Assembly (NCBI RefSeq): GCF_024713975.1 | Contig: NC_091104.1 | Span: forward strand, 9,009,580-9,073,579 | Length of the DNA: 64,000 nt | DNA from: Paralichthys olivaceus | Taxonomy: Eukaryota; Chordata; Actinopteri; Pleuronectiformes; Paralichthyidae | Reading direction: 5' to 3' | In this document: one piece after another, positions 27,401 through 39,569 of the stretch | Position numbering within the stretch: the stretch's first letter is position 1 | Layout: each line of letters starts with the position of its first letter | The notes under the pieces: model-generated | What the model was told of the DNA's origin: nothing | Seen by the model: the letters and a program-made list of their open reading frames with translations, nothing else | Database searches by the model: none | Translations under genes and position numbers: made by a program

Positions 27401-30400
27401 TCTCCTTCCTTAAAATGTGCTGCCTACATTACCCACAATGCAACTTAACAGCAACTTAACTATTGTACCACCTTAAGATAATGGTTTAATTTATAGAAAT
27501 ACAATTGAAGAACAGGGTTTTCTGTTAAATTAGTTATATCTTGTAGAACTTTACGAACGCTGACTCCCTTTGTCTATTTTTTGTCCCAATCTAAAACACA
27601 ATCAGAGTAGTCACAACATTTAACACACTTTAAATCTCATCCCTGCCTGTTTGTTTTTTCCTCAGGCGAGTACACATGTGAATTCCATCAAGAGAAATCA
27701 TCACTAAACATAAGTCACAGAGCCAGTGCCGTAATGGATGTTGCTCTCCTGCCAAACATTCACATCGCCACAGTCCCACAATTTCCACGCTGCCAAAACA
27801 AAGATGATTTACTGGAAGTAAGAGGCAAATGCTTGATTAGGGAGGATAATGAAAATTATACCGTGACATGGACAAGTCAAGAAATGAATGCCAAAATTAT
27901 TACATTAAAGGCCGATCGTAAGTACATTTTATTGTACTCATCTTTGCCCTTTGCTCATTCTTGCACAAGCTGGTGATGAAATGACCTGCGATGCCTATGT
28001 CATCCCTGCAGGCTCCTTTGGAGAAATTGTGTATGCAGCTAACACAGTGGTCGGCTGCGACTCATCTGCGCAAACACCGAAACTGACATGCACATTTCAG
28101 AACAGACTCAATCAGAGGAAAGACGCATCAGTTGATATCAATGTCATACATGGTAGGTGTTAAACTAAAGATATGTTTCTCCAACATAAAAATATATATG
28201 TTTTTGCCATATTATATCTCTGTGTATTTCATATAATGCCACAATTAAGTTCAAGATAAAGCATGTTTTTTACTAGCGAACTCCCACAGCAATATTTTAC
28301 TTCATCTTCACGATTAAAAGTTACCAAAATCTTAATTTACTGCCCCCATAAAGTTTTTTTATTATGTTATTGTTTCACTTATCATTGATAAATCAAGCCG
28401 CAACATTTGTTCTTTAAAACAGTTGGAGAGAGTTTCTGTGAAGCAGAAGGTGACTGGGGAGACACCAAAGCTGGGTTCACTGCAGTGTTACAGTGCAAGG
28501 ACACAGATGGACGAAGACAAAGGAAATGCAGTCACAGGTAATCCTGCGACTAACCATTTATCCTTTTTTTAAATCAATAAATCATGTTTGAAGTTGAAGT
28601 TAAAAGTTTGATATTTATAGAAAAATAAATAAAAATCAACATAAACATAACTGCTTCTTTGTCCACAACTCAAGCTGAGCAATGACATGTGGGCATCATT
28701 GCTTTAAAAAAGTAACTTGAATGATTAATCAATAATCATATTTTCTTTTGATTTGACTAATCAGTTAATGAACTTTTCATTCCAGCTCTACATGGGAACA
28801 GGAGGAATCAGAATGTGTGAACCACGATGTGTCAAAGGTTCTGCGCACTGCACATGTGAGCCAAACTTTGCAAAATTCTGATTTTTAAAAGCGATCACAT
28901 ACTATCGGCATAAACACAGAAGGGATTGTTAAGATTTTATTAATTACACTTTTATGAAGATTAAATCCTTGCTGGTATTTGTCGATTTTCGTCTTTACAT
29001 AAATGAATTGTCACCCATAAGAAATCATTGTTGTTACAGACTGTTGACATCGGACTTGGCTCAGTAAATGAAAATGCTGCACAAGTATTTTACCAGCTTG
29101 GCAATGTCACTAATAACACAAGGGCTATCAACACCAATGCCAACATGAGAGCAACGGTTGGTGTAATCAGTATCTTGAGTCAAAAGCAAAGTATCATGCT
29201 GAGTGGATCAGGAATGGATGTAAGTATCTCAGATGAATCTCTGATAATCTTTTAATTATACATTATCAATGTGTTTGAACTAATATGGAGAAGAAAGAGA
29301 ATTACCTGTACTTTTTATTAAAGCACTAAACTTCTACATGAATTTCATGAAATCAAACACATTTTGAGACCAGTTATGGTGGATATGTGTGCTCATATTT
29401 AATAACGTACTGGTTTCAATTTAGTTTCAGTTGTGAATATTGCAGAAATAATGATCAATAATGATAATGATAATAAGGAGAGCTTCTAATATTATTATTT
29501 TAGTGCAAATACATCAAATAGACATATTCTTCATGAACCAATGTCAGCTTATTCTTCTTCACAATTAATAGGAGATATTTCCTAACTTTGTGCAGACTTG
29601 TACTGAGAAGTGTCTCTCTTTTCAGGACTTTCTGGAATCATCCAGCAACTTGATGGAGAAGTCTCTTGAGAATTCTTGGAAAGGAATGGTTGAAAACAGA
29701 AATATGTCATTGGCTGAGACATATATGACGTCTGTTGAGAAATTAATTGAGGCGGCAAACATTACGAGTAACAACACAAAACAAAATATAGAGGTGGCTA
29801 CGTGTAATAAAGAACAGGGGTCGAGATGTACCAACATTGCCTTCGGTGTCACTGTCGATTTGGAAAGTGCAGACAATGGCAGCGTGAGAACAACTGGATT
29901 TAAACAACTGCAGAACTATTTGCCCCAGACAGATGAGAAGTACGACATCAACAGCATTGTTATGTCGACAATCACTCAAAAGATACACTCGGGTTCAGTT
30001 GTGGTTGAAATTAAATTCCCGTTGCTCCGTCCGAGGTCTCGCAACGTAGAGATAAAGTGTGTTTCATGGGACAAAGTCACCAGGCAATGGTCATCAGATG
30101 GATGTGAATGGATGGGTCCGTCCAATGATGGACACTGTGTTTGCAGACATTTGTCCTCATTTGCCATTTTAATGGCTAAGAATCCGATAGTTCTCCCAGG
30201 GATGACTGAGATAACCATGTATGGACTGTCTATATCAGTCATATCTCTTGTTATTAATCTTGCAATAGAACTGATCGTCTGGAGGGCTTTAGTTAGGACA
30301 AATACTTTATATTTACGGCACATTGCCCAAGTAAACATTTCTCTATGTTTGCTAGTCGCAGATTGCTGTTTTTTAGCATCTAACAAACCTAAGGAAATTT

Positions 30401-31866
30401 CAGAAATCTGGTGTAAGACCTTTGTGGTGTTGAAGCATTTCTGTTACTTGTCCATGTTCTTTTGGATGTTGTGTCTGAGCAGCACGCTTCTTCATCAAAC
30501 ACTTTTCCCGTTCCACATTGTGAGCAAGAAGAATTACCTGAAGTTCGGCATAACCCTGGGCTACGCATGTCCGCTACTTATCGTTGTTATCACAGTCCTT
30601 TGTTACAGCAGTGGTGCTGAGGGCATGTACTTCACCAGGGACACCTGTTGGCTGGTTTATAGTGGACTTTTTCGTGGGTCCATCCACTCATTTATCATAC
30701 CAGTCGGTACAATTGTTTTCATCAACGTGTCCTCCATGATGTTGGTAATCATGAAGCTTTTGCATCACCCTAAGACGACAGAAGCACCTTGTGACAAAAC
30801 CGCTGCTAAAACTATCATAAGGACAATTATTCTTCTGACTCCGATCTTTGGTGTCACTTGGATCTTTGGATTTGGTGTAACTATTCTTGACCTCACATCT
30901 GGAATCATGGCCTCCGTGGTCAATTATGTTTTTGTCCTGCTGAACTCTTTTCAGGTATGCTTCATTTAATCCTTAACTTGACATCTGAACCAGTACCAGT
31001 AAGTATTTCTGGTTCAGTAACCTCTGTCATTTCATTCACAGGGTTTGTTCATTTTGTTAACCACGCACCTGGGGGACAAACTGGTGAGGCAGTTTTAAAT
31101 TGTCTTCATAATCAATAATACATTTGATTTTCCCTGTCTGTGCTTTAAATGGCCATTATTGGAAACATTTTGTTTTGTAAGAGAATTTAAAACTACCAGC
31201 AGCCAATTATCTTAGTTTAGTAAAAAGAAAATACAAGTGTATAAACATGATCATTTGTAGTTTTACACGGAGTATCATTGTTTCCATGTGGTTGCCAGAT
31301 ACGTCGCTGCTCCAGAATTAATGAGTCAAATAATCCACCATGAGACAATAAACTATTTAAAAAATATATAAAATTATTACTCCTTGTTTTTTGTTCAAAT
31401 TATACAAACCAGACACACAATCCTGATAAGCAAACTATTCGGTGCTGATCACTCAATCATTTAAAAAGTTTGTGACAGTGACAAAAGGTAAAAAAAAATC
31501 CCCAAATAGAAAAATATTTGAAATTGCAGCCACTTTCAAAACTGTACGTCAAATTACGGGCTTTTATCCAAAGTACACCACATTATCATAAGTAAGACAT
31601 TTTAAAATATCAAATGTGTAAAAGTAAATGTCATCCACAACAAACAGGTCTTGACAATAAATGTGTTTTAATCCCATTTTGACAGACCCGTGACGCACTG
31701 CTAAAGCATCTGAAAAAAAAGGTAAGTGTACAACAACTGGGTTTACTTGTGAATATGTACAACACAACAATGATTGTTGATTTTTTTTTACACATCCTTC
31801 TCCTCTGCTCTCTAGGCATCTGCCAGTGACAGCTCCACGACGTTGGACACAATAATGAAGAAGTGA
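24488..31866 (+). CDS. adgrf5: Adhesion G protein-coupled receptor, subfamily F (ADGRF5-like)
   Basis: Seventeen coding exons: 24488-24544, 24631-24643, 24735-24869, 24948-25100, 25203-25309, 25429-25487, 25588-25712, 26691-26909, 27666-27917, 27970-28152, 28423-28537, 28786-28855, 29040-29219, 29626-30954, 31042-31083, 31686-31721 and 31816-31866, giving 1041 aa (human ADGRF5 about 1350). In order: a signal peptide (1-19), a Cys-rich segment, a SEA domain (about 120-200) with the GSIIADF self-cleavage turn, Ig-like segments (about 215-390), and a hormone-receptor-like Cys module. A GAIN/GPS follows with intact HLS near 731-733, then seven membrane helices (about 745-990) and a short tail. 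GPS cysteines and tryptophans are in place, so cleavage and a tethered agonist (SSFAILM) are expected. Adjacency to ankrd66 and tdrd6 matches the ADGRF5 neighbourhood on human 6p12. It could be another fish-specific ADGRF paralogue. Confidence 0.85.
26080..26373 (+). mobile_element. Short non-autonomous element with imperfect inverted ends
   Basis: It starts ttaaaggtccagtgtgtaag and ends ctacacgatgaacatttaa, an eroded reverse complement of the start. It is about 290 bp with no frame. I recognise the family as frequent in percomorph genomes. It sits in the intron of the adgrf5-like gene between exons 25588-25712 and 26691-26909. A fragment of the same family is at 829-911. Confidence 0.65.
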
Positions 31867-32132
31867 AAATACTTTTCCTCTCAAATCAGGACAAACTACA
31901 CCATAGAGCGAAACAAGCTACATTCATCATGATGCAATTGTTTGGATGTTCAACTTTAGTTCCAAAGCTGTATTATATGATAATACTGTATGTTAAATAT
32001 TTTTCACTGCACTGGGAAGTCACAGCAAAACTGTGAACTGAAAGGCTACAAGGATGAAACTCATGTTTACATTGCGTTGTTGCGTGATGGTGAGTTGGGC
32101 CTACATCCGAATGTTTCTGTTAGAGATCTGGC

Positions 32133-33720
32133 TTAATTTTCTTTGCCATGATCTGCCCACTCCTCATCTGTGTCATCCAGTGAAATCCCTTTCTGGGCTG
32201 CCATCTTGCGGTAGGCCTGGCACTCGATCTCTGCCCTGCAACACACAAAAAAAAACGACAATATGTAAAAGTTGTATCACAACTTTTATTGGCCTGTGTG
32301 TTTGAAAGAAAAGCTTTGCATTTATAAAGAAAAGTTTACTAAAAATAATGACAAGTGGAAATGTGATTCACAGGCTGCTGTTTAGATACTTTTTAAGGAA
32401 TCGAACGCAGTCCTGGTGTCCATATATTCCGGCTATCCGCACTGGTTTGTCTCCGCAGCAGTCCTCCTTGTCTATGGGAGCGTGAAAGGAGTGCAGCAAC
32501 CGCAGAGCAGCCAGTCGCCCGGACTCTGCAGCAAAGTGAGCAGGAGTCCATCCGTGCTCCGTCCTCAGACTGGGCCTTGCTCCGTGCTCAATGAGGATCC
32601 TGACTGTTTCTGTGTGTCCTGTGGAAGAGGCAGCACAGTGTGATCTGATGCAGGTGTTTAAGAGTTCGATGTTTAATTATTCAGTCTGTTAAAAAAACAA
32701 ATTCTCACTGCTGCAAGACGAGACTGCATGTGTCCTGCACGTGAGCAGATGTTCACAATGACAATAATCTAGATGATCGGGTCATCTTGACTCAAGATTT
32801 GGTTTTACTTTAATATACATAATTTAATATGCTTTAAAGGTTTTTAAAATGATTTAAATGTAGATACTTGGAAATAAACACATATATTTCAAATGATAAG
32901 ATATAAAAATAGATTTGTATTTTTATTTTAACTATAATTTATGTGTTTGAATTTGGGTTTTGGGACCTTTCCCCTCTCTGTTAATTTACAATGAAATGAC
33001 AATATTCTGAAAATGGGAACTAATGTGAAGACTGATGTATTTCATGTGATGTTGTGTGTAGTAGGATGTATGTGAATATTTTCAAACGGCTTTCGAGCAT
33101 TGTTGATAAAGAAAAGAAATCTTAAGCGACCGGCTCGAAATCCGTTTATTGTTGAACTCAAGTGGTCTAAAACTTTTCAGGATGTATGTTATTATTTTAA
33201 AGTAATATAATTGTACAAAATTTGATCAGGTTTGCATTTTTTGTATTTGATAGATATTCTATTGTATTTTTAAGTTTTGTGGTCACAACTTAAGGATAAG
33301 ATACAATTTCTCTGTTGTTTTTGATTCTGTTGAAGCTTTAAAATGATCTAAAAACCTAGTGATTCACTATGATTATTAAAACTGGCAAAAAAAAAACATG
33401 GTCTGAAAAAGCCTTTGTATTAAAAATTCAAAACATAACTTCAACAGCCAACTACAATGAATGAAAGGGGCTAAAACATCTGGTCTTTTGATCACGTACA
33501 CACACAACAAAGCTTTTTGAATGGCGACACTTGAGACTTGTGATAGCAGGTGAAAGTAGAGACGGATCCACCACCGTCTACCTTTGGCTGCTGCCCAGTG
33601 AAGAGGGGTCTTGTGGCTCCAGTCGATGTCCCTTTGGTCGGGGCTGCATTTGTTCTGCCTCAGAATATCCTCCACTCGCTCAAAGTCTCCGGCTGCGGCA
33701 GCTTGGTGCAACTCTGTCAT
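32133..33720 (-). CDS. ankrd66: Ankyrin repeat domain-containing protein 66
   Basis: Three coding exons on the minus strand: 33720-33582, 32618-32390 and 32235-32133, giving 156 aa. Exon 1 encodes MTELHQAAAAGDFERVEDIL and DWSHKTPLHWAAAKG. Exon 2 encodes further ankyrin repeats (EHGWTPAHFAAESG, PVRIAGIYGHQDCVRFLKK). Exon 3 encodes the tail QAYRKMAAQKGISLDDTDEEW. All three parallel human ANKRD66, including the conserved tail AAQKG...DE.DW. Ankyrin repeats bind proteins; no enzymatic role or partner is known to me for this family. The gene lies between the ADGRF5-like receptor and tdrd6, as in human 6p12. The exon 2 donor is the slightly weak AA/gtatct, chosen because it keeps frame into exon 3. 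An open run extends upstream of the ATG to 33744 but without another ATG. Confidence 0.85.
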
Positions 33721-34154
33721 TTTGTTACTGAGGTCGCCCAGCAACGGCCGAGCAACACAACATGAAGTCCAGCTCCTGTAACCTGAGCCTGTGAGCGGTG
33801 ATGCTGCCTCCTGGCTGCTGCAGACAAAACACTGTTGGAAGTATGTGAAATGTTAATATTTAACTCGATGAGCATATAAACTTAGGAAGAATTAGCTTTT
33901 AAAATCTTTGGATATACAGAATTTAAGCTTAGTGACCGTTAATCGACCTTTGCTCAAAGAAAGTAGTTTATAATTACTTAAAACATACAAGAGTCAGAAA
34001 CATTTCTTAAGCTTGTTAATGAGCTGCAAGCATCAGAACTGTGATAACTGTGTCTAGGATAACAGAAGAAAAAACTAAAATGGCTCAATGGTCTGTATTT
34101 ATTTGTGCTTTTCTAATTTGGATAACCACTCAAAGGACTTTACAGTACAAGTAT

Positions 34155-34335
34155 GTCATTCACCCATTCATACGAACCTTAATCTATTTGCATAACTTTC
34201 TCTATCACACATTAGTCATACACTGTCAGATCGGCCGTCAGAGGCAGTTTGGGTTCAGTATCTTGCCCAAGAGGAGACAAGGATTGAACTGCTAACATTC
34301 TGGTAAGTGGACAAACTCTATCTGCCTCCTTTTAT
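34155..34335 (+). repeat. Diverged copy of an abundant teleost short repeat
   Basis: The segments cattcacccattcatac, gggttcagtatcttgcccaag and ggattgaactgctaac follow in the order of a very common fish repeat (cacccattca...cagtatcttgcccaaggac...gatcgaaccgccaac). The last part looks like a tRNA B box. No coding capacity. Confidence 0.55.
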
Positions 34336-34635
34336 TCCAACAACAGATCGATTATATGAAGGAAAAAAAGCGCAGTGCCTGCAAATATGTGGCTTTCTGC
34401 TTGAAATTGACCAAAAAATAGTTGATTATAAAAATATTTGATACACCATTTTAGAAAAATAACTGCCCGCGATAAATTACGTCAGAAGATTTGTCAGATT
34501 ATTATTATTTTGTTATATTTGAAGGGCATAGTTCATACAGTAAAAAGATTATTTTGAAAAGATTAACGTAGATTAAAACCCTTCAAAAGAGCTTGTTTAA
34601 AAAAATGTGATCCCATACTTATCCTTTCAAGTGTG

Positions 34636-34641
34636 TTTATT
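34636..34641 (-). terminator. tdrd6: Poly(A) signal AATAAA for tdrd6
   Basis: Minus-strand AATAAA about 230 bp beyond the tdrd6 stop at 34874. It gives a short 3' UTR, possibly with one more splice (donor-like gtagga just below 34848). Confidence 0.5.
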
Positions 34642-34873
34642 GACACAAATTAACTACACATTAGCTTAATTTAATCTTGTTCATGAAAGAGAACAGTCGA
34701 GAACTCTCCGTTATGACTCGGGTTCTCCACAAGCAGCCCAGAGCTGAAAGAAATGAATAAGAAATGCAATAATTAAAACTGATTACAGCAGTAGTTTTAA
34801 AAAAATCCCAGGATGATCCTCATGATATGTACAAGATGAGTCCTACCATTCATTTGCTGGCTTCATCATTATC

Positions 34874-37800
34874 TTAAACTCCAACAACCTCGTCCGTTGT
34901 TTTGGTTTCATCCTGATGCACTAAGATTAAAGAGAAAATGTCATCAAATAAAATCAGGGAATATGAAATCAAAAACCTCATTAAATGTGTAGTTTATATT
35001 GTATATAGTATATTGTATATAGTCTCTGACCTGATTCAAAACCTTCTGCTAAGGCAGGTTCAGGGTGTAATCCATTCCAGTATTTCTCCATCATCGCATT
35101 TACAACCACCCCCTCGTACTCAAGCTCCACTGAATACTGATGAAGATCAATCTCTGAATGATCCTTAATGTTCAACACTGTCACTCTGAGTGGTTTATCC
35201 ACCAGGAGATTGTAGAAGTCATCGTATACTTGGTCGTCCCAGGTGCCATTTGACTCATCGAATCCATCCAAAGAGCACAGAAAGGCCAGAGGAGCCATAT
35301 CCAGCAGAGTCAGAGGCAGTGATCTCACATTTTCTATGTCAATGTCAGACTCATTTCCATAGTCTATAAACACAACATGAAGACTTTTGTCAGTTCTGTG
35401 AATTACCTGAGCTCGATACCACTGACTGTCACTGGAAAAAAGAGCAAGGCAGGGACTGCCAGGACCAAGAGTCTTTGGAAACTTTGTGTCCAGCTGTGCT
35501 TGTCCTGCTTCCTGAGCAAGAATTGACAATTTGTTGAGATCCTCAGTGTTGGTGTATTGACACCAGAAGAAATGGGGCTCCACAATGCAAGAGGCATAAA
35601 CACTCTCCTTCTGATTTTTGGATAATTTCGGTTTGTTGTACGAGCAAGTATTTGGCTTTCCTTTGGAATCATGTAGTTGTGTCTGGTTGGACTCAGTTTC
35701 ACTAACCAGGAGACAGTTCTTTGTTTGAGGGCTCTCAGTCATAACATATTCCGAGGCAACAGGCTTCCAATATTTCTGCATTGTATCATTTAAAACCACG
35801 TTTTCACTCTCTATTTGGACTGAATACTGAGGAAGATCAATCTCTGAATGATCCTCCATGTTCAAAACTGTCACTCTGAGTGGTTTATCCACCAGGAGAT
35901 TGTAGAAGTCATCGTATACTTGGTCGTCCCAGGTGCCCTTTAATTTGTCGAATCCATTCAAAGAGCACAGAAAGGCTTGAGGAGCCATATCCAGCAGAAT
36001 CTGAGGCAGTGATCTCACATTCTTGATGTCAACGTCAGACTCATTTCCATAGTCTATAAACACAACACGAAGACTTTTGTCAGTTCTGTGAATTACCTGA
36101 GCTCGATACCACTGACTGTCACTGGAAAAAAGAGCAAGGCAGGGACTGCCAGGACCAAGAGTCTTTGGGAAAACTGTGTCCAGCTGTGCTTGTCCTGCTT
36201 CCTGAGCAAGAATTGACAATTTGTTGAGATCCTCAGTGTTGGTGTATTGACACCAGAAGAAATGGGGCTCCACAATGCAAGAGGCATAAACACTCTCTGC
36301 CTGTTTTTTGGATATTTTCGGTTTGTTGAACGAGCAAGTATTTGGTTTTCCTTTGGAATCATGTAGTTGTGTCTCATTGGACTCAGTTTCACTAACCAGG
36401 AGACAGTTTTTTGTTTGAGGGCTCTCAGTCATAACATATTCCGAGGCAACAGGCTTCCAATATTTCTGCATCGTATCATTTAAAACCACGTTTTCACTCT
36501 CTATTTGGACTGAATATTGAGGAAGATCAATCTCTGAATGATCCTCCATGTTCAAAACTGTCACTCTGAGTGGTTTATCCACCAGGAGATTGTAGAAGTC
36601 ATCGTATACTTGGTCGTCCCAGGTGCCATTTGACTCATCGAATCCATCCAAAGAGCACAGAAAGGCTTGAGGAGCCATATCCAGCAGAATCTGAGGCAGT
36701 GATCTCACATTTTCTATGTCAATGTCAGACTCATTTCCATAGTCTATAAACACAACATGAAGACTTTTGTCAGTTCTGTGAATTACCTGAGCTCGATACC
36801 ACTGACTGTCACTGGAAAAAAGAGCAAGGCAGGGACTGCCAGGACCAAGAGTCTTTGGAAACTTTGTGTCCAGCTGTGCTTGTCCTGCTTCCTGAGCAAG
36901 AATTGACAATTTTTTGAGATCCTCAGAGTTGGCATACTGGCACCAAAAAAAATGTGGTCCGACAATGCAGGAAGCATACACCTCCTCTCTCTGCTTCTGA
37001 TAAATGTTTGGCTCATTGTACATGCAGATATTCACGCATCCCTCAAGGCTAGGAGAGACGGAAAGTTGTGTTATTTCTGAGTTACTGTGACTTTGATCTA
37101 TCAAAGTCTCTGCCAACCCAAAGCCATTTTCCACAACAACAACATCCAAAGTCTTCTCATGTTCAGTATCTGTTGCAAAGACATTAGATAAAGATTGTGA
37201 CTTCATCTTTACCTCATCTCTAGGACACAGTTCATTGCCACTATGGTCGTTGTTTTGCTCTGTTAATACTGACACATCCATGGGGGCTGGCTTTGAGTAA
37301 TGTTCGATTGGCACAGGGGACTGTTCTGAGCTTTTAGAAGACAGCTGGTCAGTCTGCTGAATGAAACCAGTCATATTTTCTTGTGCCGTCTTTAATATCC
37401 TCTCTATGACTTGCACATTTACATTTTGGGCTCCATCAAACAGTTCAACAAGTAGCTTCCCTTTATCTGCTTTTGCTACGACTAAAATGGTCAAACTTTG
37501 GTCAGTGGCAGAATTTGCAAACCACTGGTTAACTTCCTGTGGAACTTCTGCAGGAACATCATACAGTCCTAGTGGAACAGCCAGCACAGGGGCAGACCTG
37601 GCAAAACCTCCTTCGGAGGGCAAAGGACATATATCAGATTTGTCCACTGCAAGTGTATCACCATAGTCCACAAAGTGCACTTTAAGTTTTGGGGACATTT
37701 CTACTATTTGACCTCTGTGCCACTGATTATCAGTGTGCCTTGCAAAGCAAATGCTATTAAGCCCAAGAGGCTGATCTGTGCACTGTGGCTGGCCAATTAG

Positions 37801-39546
37801 TTGTTTAATATCTTCCATCACTTTGTCTAACAAATGAGAATTCCTGACTAGTTGGCAGAAAAAGTGACCAACACTCTCTGAACTGGTTACACACACTTTC
37901 TCTTTCCCACCTACCTCAATATTGTGTGTGGAGTAATTGTATGTGTCTAATGGGACCTGTGGAGGAGTTTCAATGCAAGATACTTTTACGTTGATTCTAC
38001 TTCCCACTGTAAAGACGTTATCTTCACAGACATGCTTACCGTTGTGTATAAGGGAGTCTGGATGTTCTAAGCACAGAAGATCGTTAGTGCTAGACATGGA
38101 TACATCAACCGATGTATCTTCTAGGGTTTGGTTGCAGGGCAAAGTTTGATCTTGTAAATCATCAACATTTACACTGACTTTGTTTTGTAAATCTTGTTCA
38201 TCTCCAAGTGAAGTGAGAAAAGGTGAAGGAATGGCTTCTTTCTGGAAATTTGTTTCATCTTCATCCTTATAGGGAGGAAAAAGTCCGACCTTCTCTAAAA
38301 AACAATTGTTTAAGCATGAAGCATTAGCTGAATAGAGTGTGACATGATAGACATCTTGAGATATATTGTGGTGGTCGAACGTCGCCATTAATGTCTGGTG
38401 AAGGAGCAGTGATTTCAGGTAATCAACCTGGTCTGGAGTCCATTCAGTGCCATTACCATTTAGTCCATTAAGAGAACAGAAATATGTGACAACTGGCATT
38501 CTCAGGAATTTTCCATGCAGTGGTCTGATGTCTCTGACTGGGACCAGATCAGTTTTTCCTTCATCCACATGCAAAACTTCTACGGCACCACTGTCGGTCA
38601 TAATGCTTTGCTTCAACAACGAGCGATGCCATCTGCCGTTTACATCTCTAGCAGCGCACGGATCCCCGCAGGTCTGTGGTTGCACCTCTCCAAACTCTGA
38701 AATCTCTTGATAGTGCTGCTGGATCTGTTCTGATAAGATCTTCAATGCCTTGGAAAAAATTAGGAGCTTGCAAAAAATGGTATGTGGATCAGTTACCTCT
38801 GTAACAGTTACAGTTTCAAATGTGTCAATTAACAGTTCTGGGTATAAGTATTGGTCATGCTTCTCAGGTTGGCAGCTAACTTTAAAATTCTGTTCCTGCG
38901 TTGTACAGTAGGCCTCAGGCGCCTCTCCTTTGAGTAAATTTATACATTTCAGCACAAGGCTTTTAATGTCCTCCCCTGGGATGTTCTTTGAAACTCCCAA
39001 GTCACAGATGTGCTTGGAAATAGTTGGAATATCAAGGATAATTTTCCTGGCATCCTCTGGCATCAGCACATGTTGAACCATTCCGTTAAATTTATTGCCA
39101 GGAAGAGACTTCAGAAACTTTGTGGCTCTTTCTGGCAAATTATTCTCAGGGAAGATGACATTTGCAAGTATGCAAGACTCGTACTCAGGAGGAAGGAGAA
39201 AACTGTCACTGTGGGCCCATGCTAATGCTTCACTTGTAGCGCTATGGGGCTCTCCCTGGTCTATTAGAAAAACATTGTATGTGTCGTTTTGAATTGATAG
39301 AATCCGAGCTCTGTGCCACGTGTCACTGATGCAGGCCAAACAAAGGTCCCCTGGTTTTCCATCTGATCCATAAAACTTCCTCTTAGGCATCTGAATTTCC
39401 TCTTTCATCTGCTCATAAATATGCCGTCTTCCATCATCCATGTTAACCCATAATTCCACAAGACCACAACTGGGGTTTAGGTTTACCCTTGTGATGAGAA
39501 CATGTACTTCTGATCCAGGTGTTGGAAGCCCAGGAATCGAACACAT
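34874..39546 (-). CDS. tdrd6: Tudor domain-containing protein 6
   Basis: One very large exon, 39546-35031, spliced to a short last exon, 34920-34874 (ending DEVVGV), gives 1520 aa (human TDRD6 about 2100). The start MCSIPGLPTPGSEV matches human MCSTPGMPAPG. Acceptor and frame favour ATG 39546 over the upstream run. TDRD6 is a germ-line scaffold of nuage, chromatoid body and germ plasm that binds symmetrically dimethylated arginines of Piwi-type proteins. I count six Tudor cores. Two N-terminal ones have altered cages (VFLIDQGE, VLHVDEGK). The third reads VHFVDYGD. The last three (VVFIDYGNESD) sit in near-identical 230-residue repeats, 690 bp apart (35085-37010). Each extended domain has the CLALFSSDSQWYRA strand and the AFLCSL segment. 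A noncoding first exon ending at 40339 is likely. The protein is shorter than in mammals and its repeats are lineage-specific. Confidence 0.95.
35085..37010 (-). repeat. tdrd6: Three tandem 690-bp Tudor-coding repeats in tdrd6
   Basis: Comparing lines offset by exactly 690 bp (for example 35401, 36091 and 36781) shows long identical runs, including silent sites. The linker between Tudor domains is duplicated too: 35641-35830 nearly equals 36331-36520. The outermost unit (to about 37010) lacks the full linker and is about 490 bp. Units 1 and 3 are identical where unit 2 differs near 35930-36065, while units 1 and 2 agree against unit 3 near 35530-35580. Confidence 0.95.
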
Positions 39547-39569
39547 CGTGAAACCCAGAGCAAATATAC

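Noticed and set aside
34981-35030. Read-through end of the tdrd6 large exon (…RLYTIYYIQYKLHI)
   Set aside because: A clean donor after 35031 and the exon at 34920 give a frame-consistent end. The tail is low-complexity AT-rich intron.
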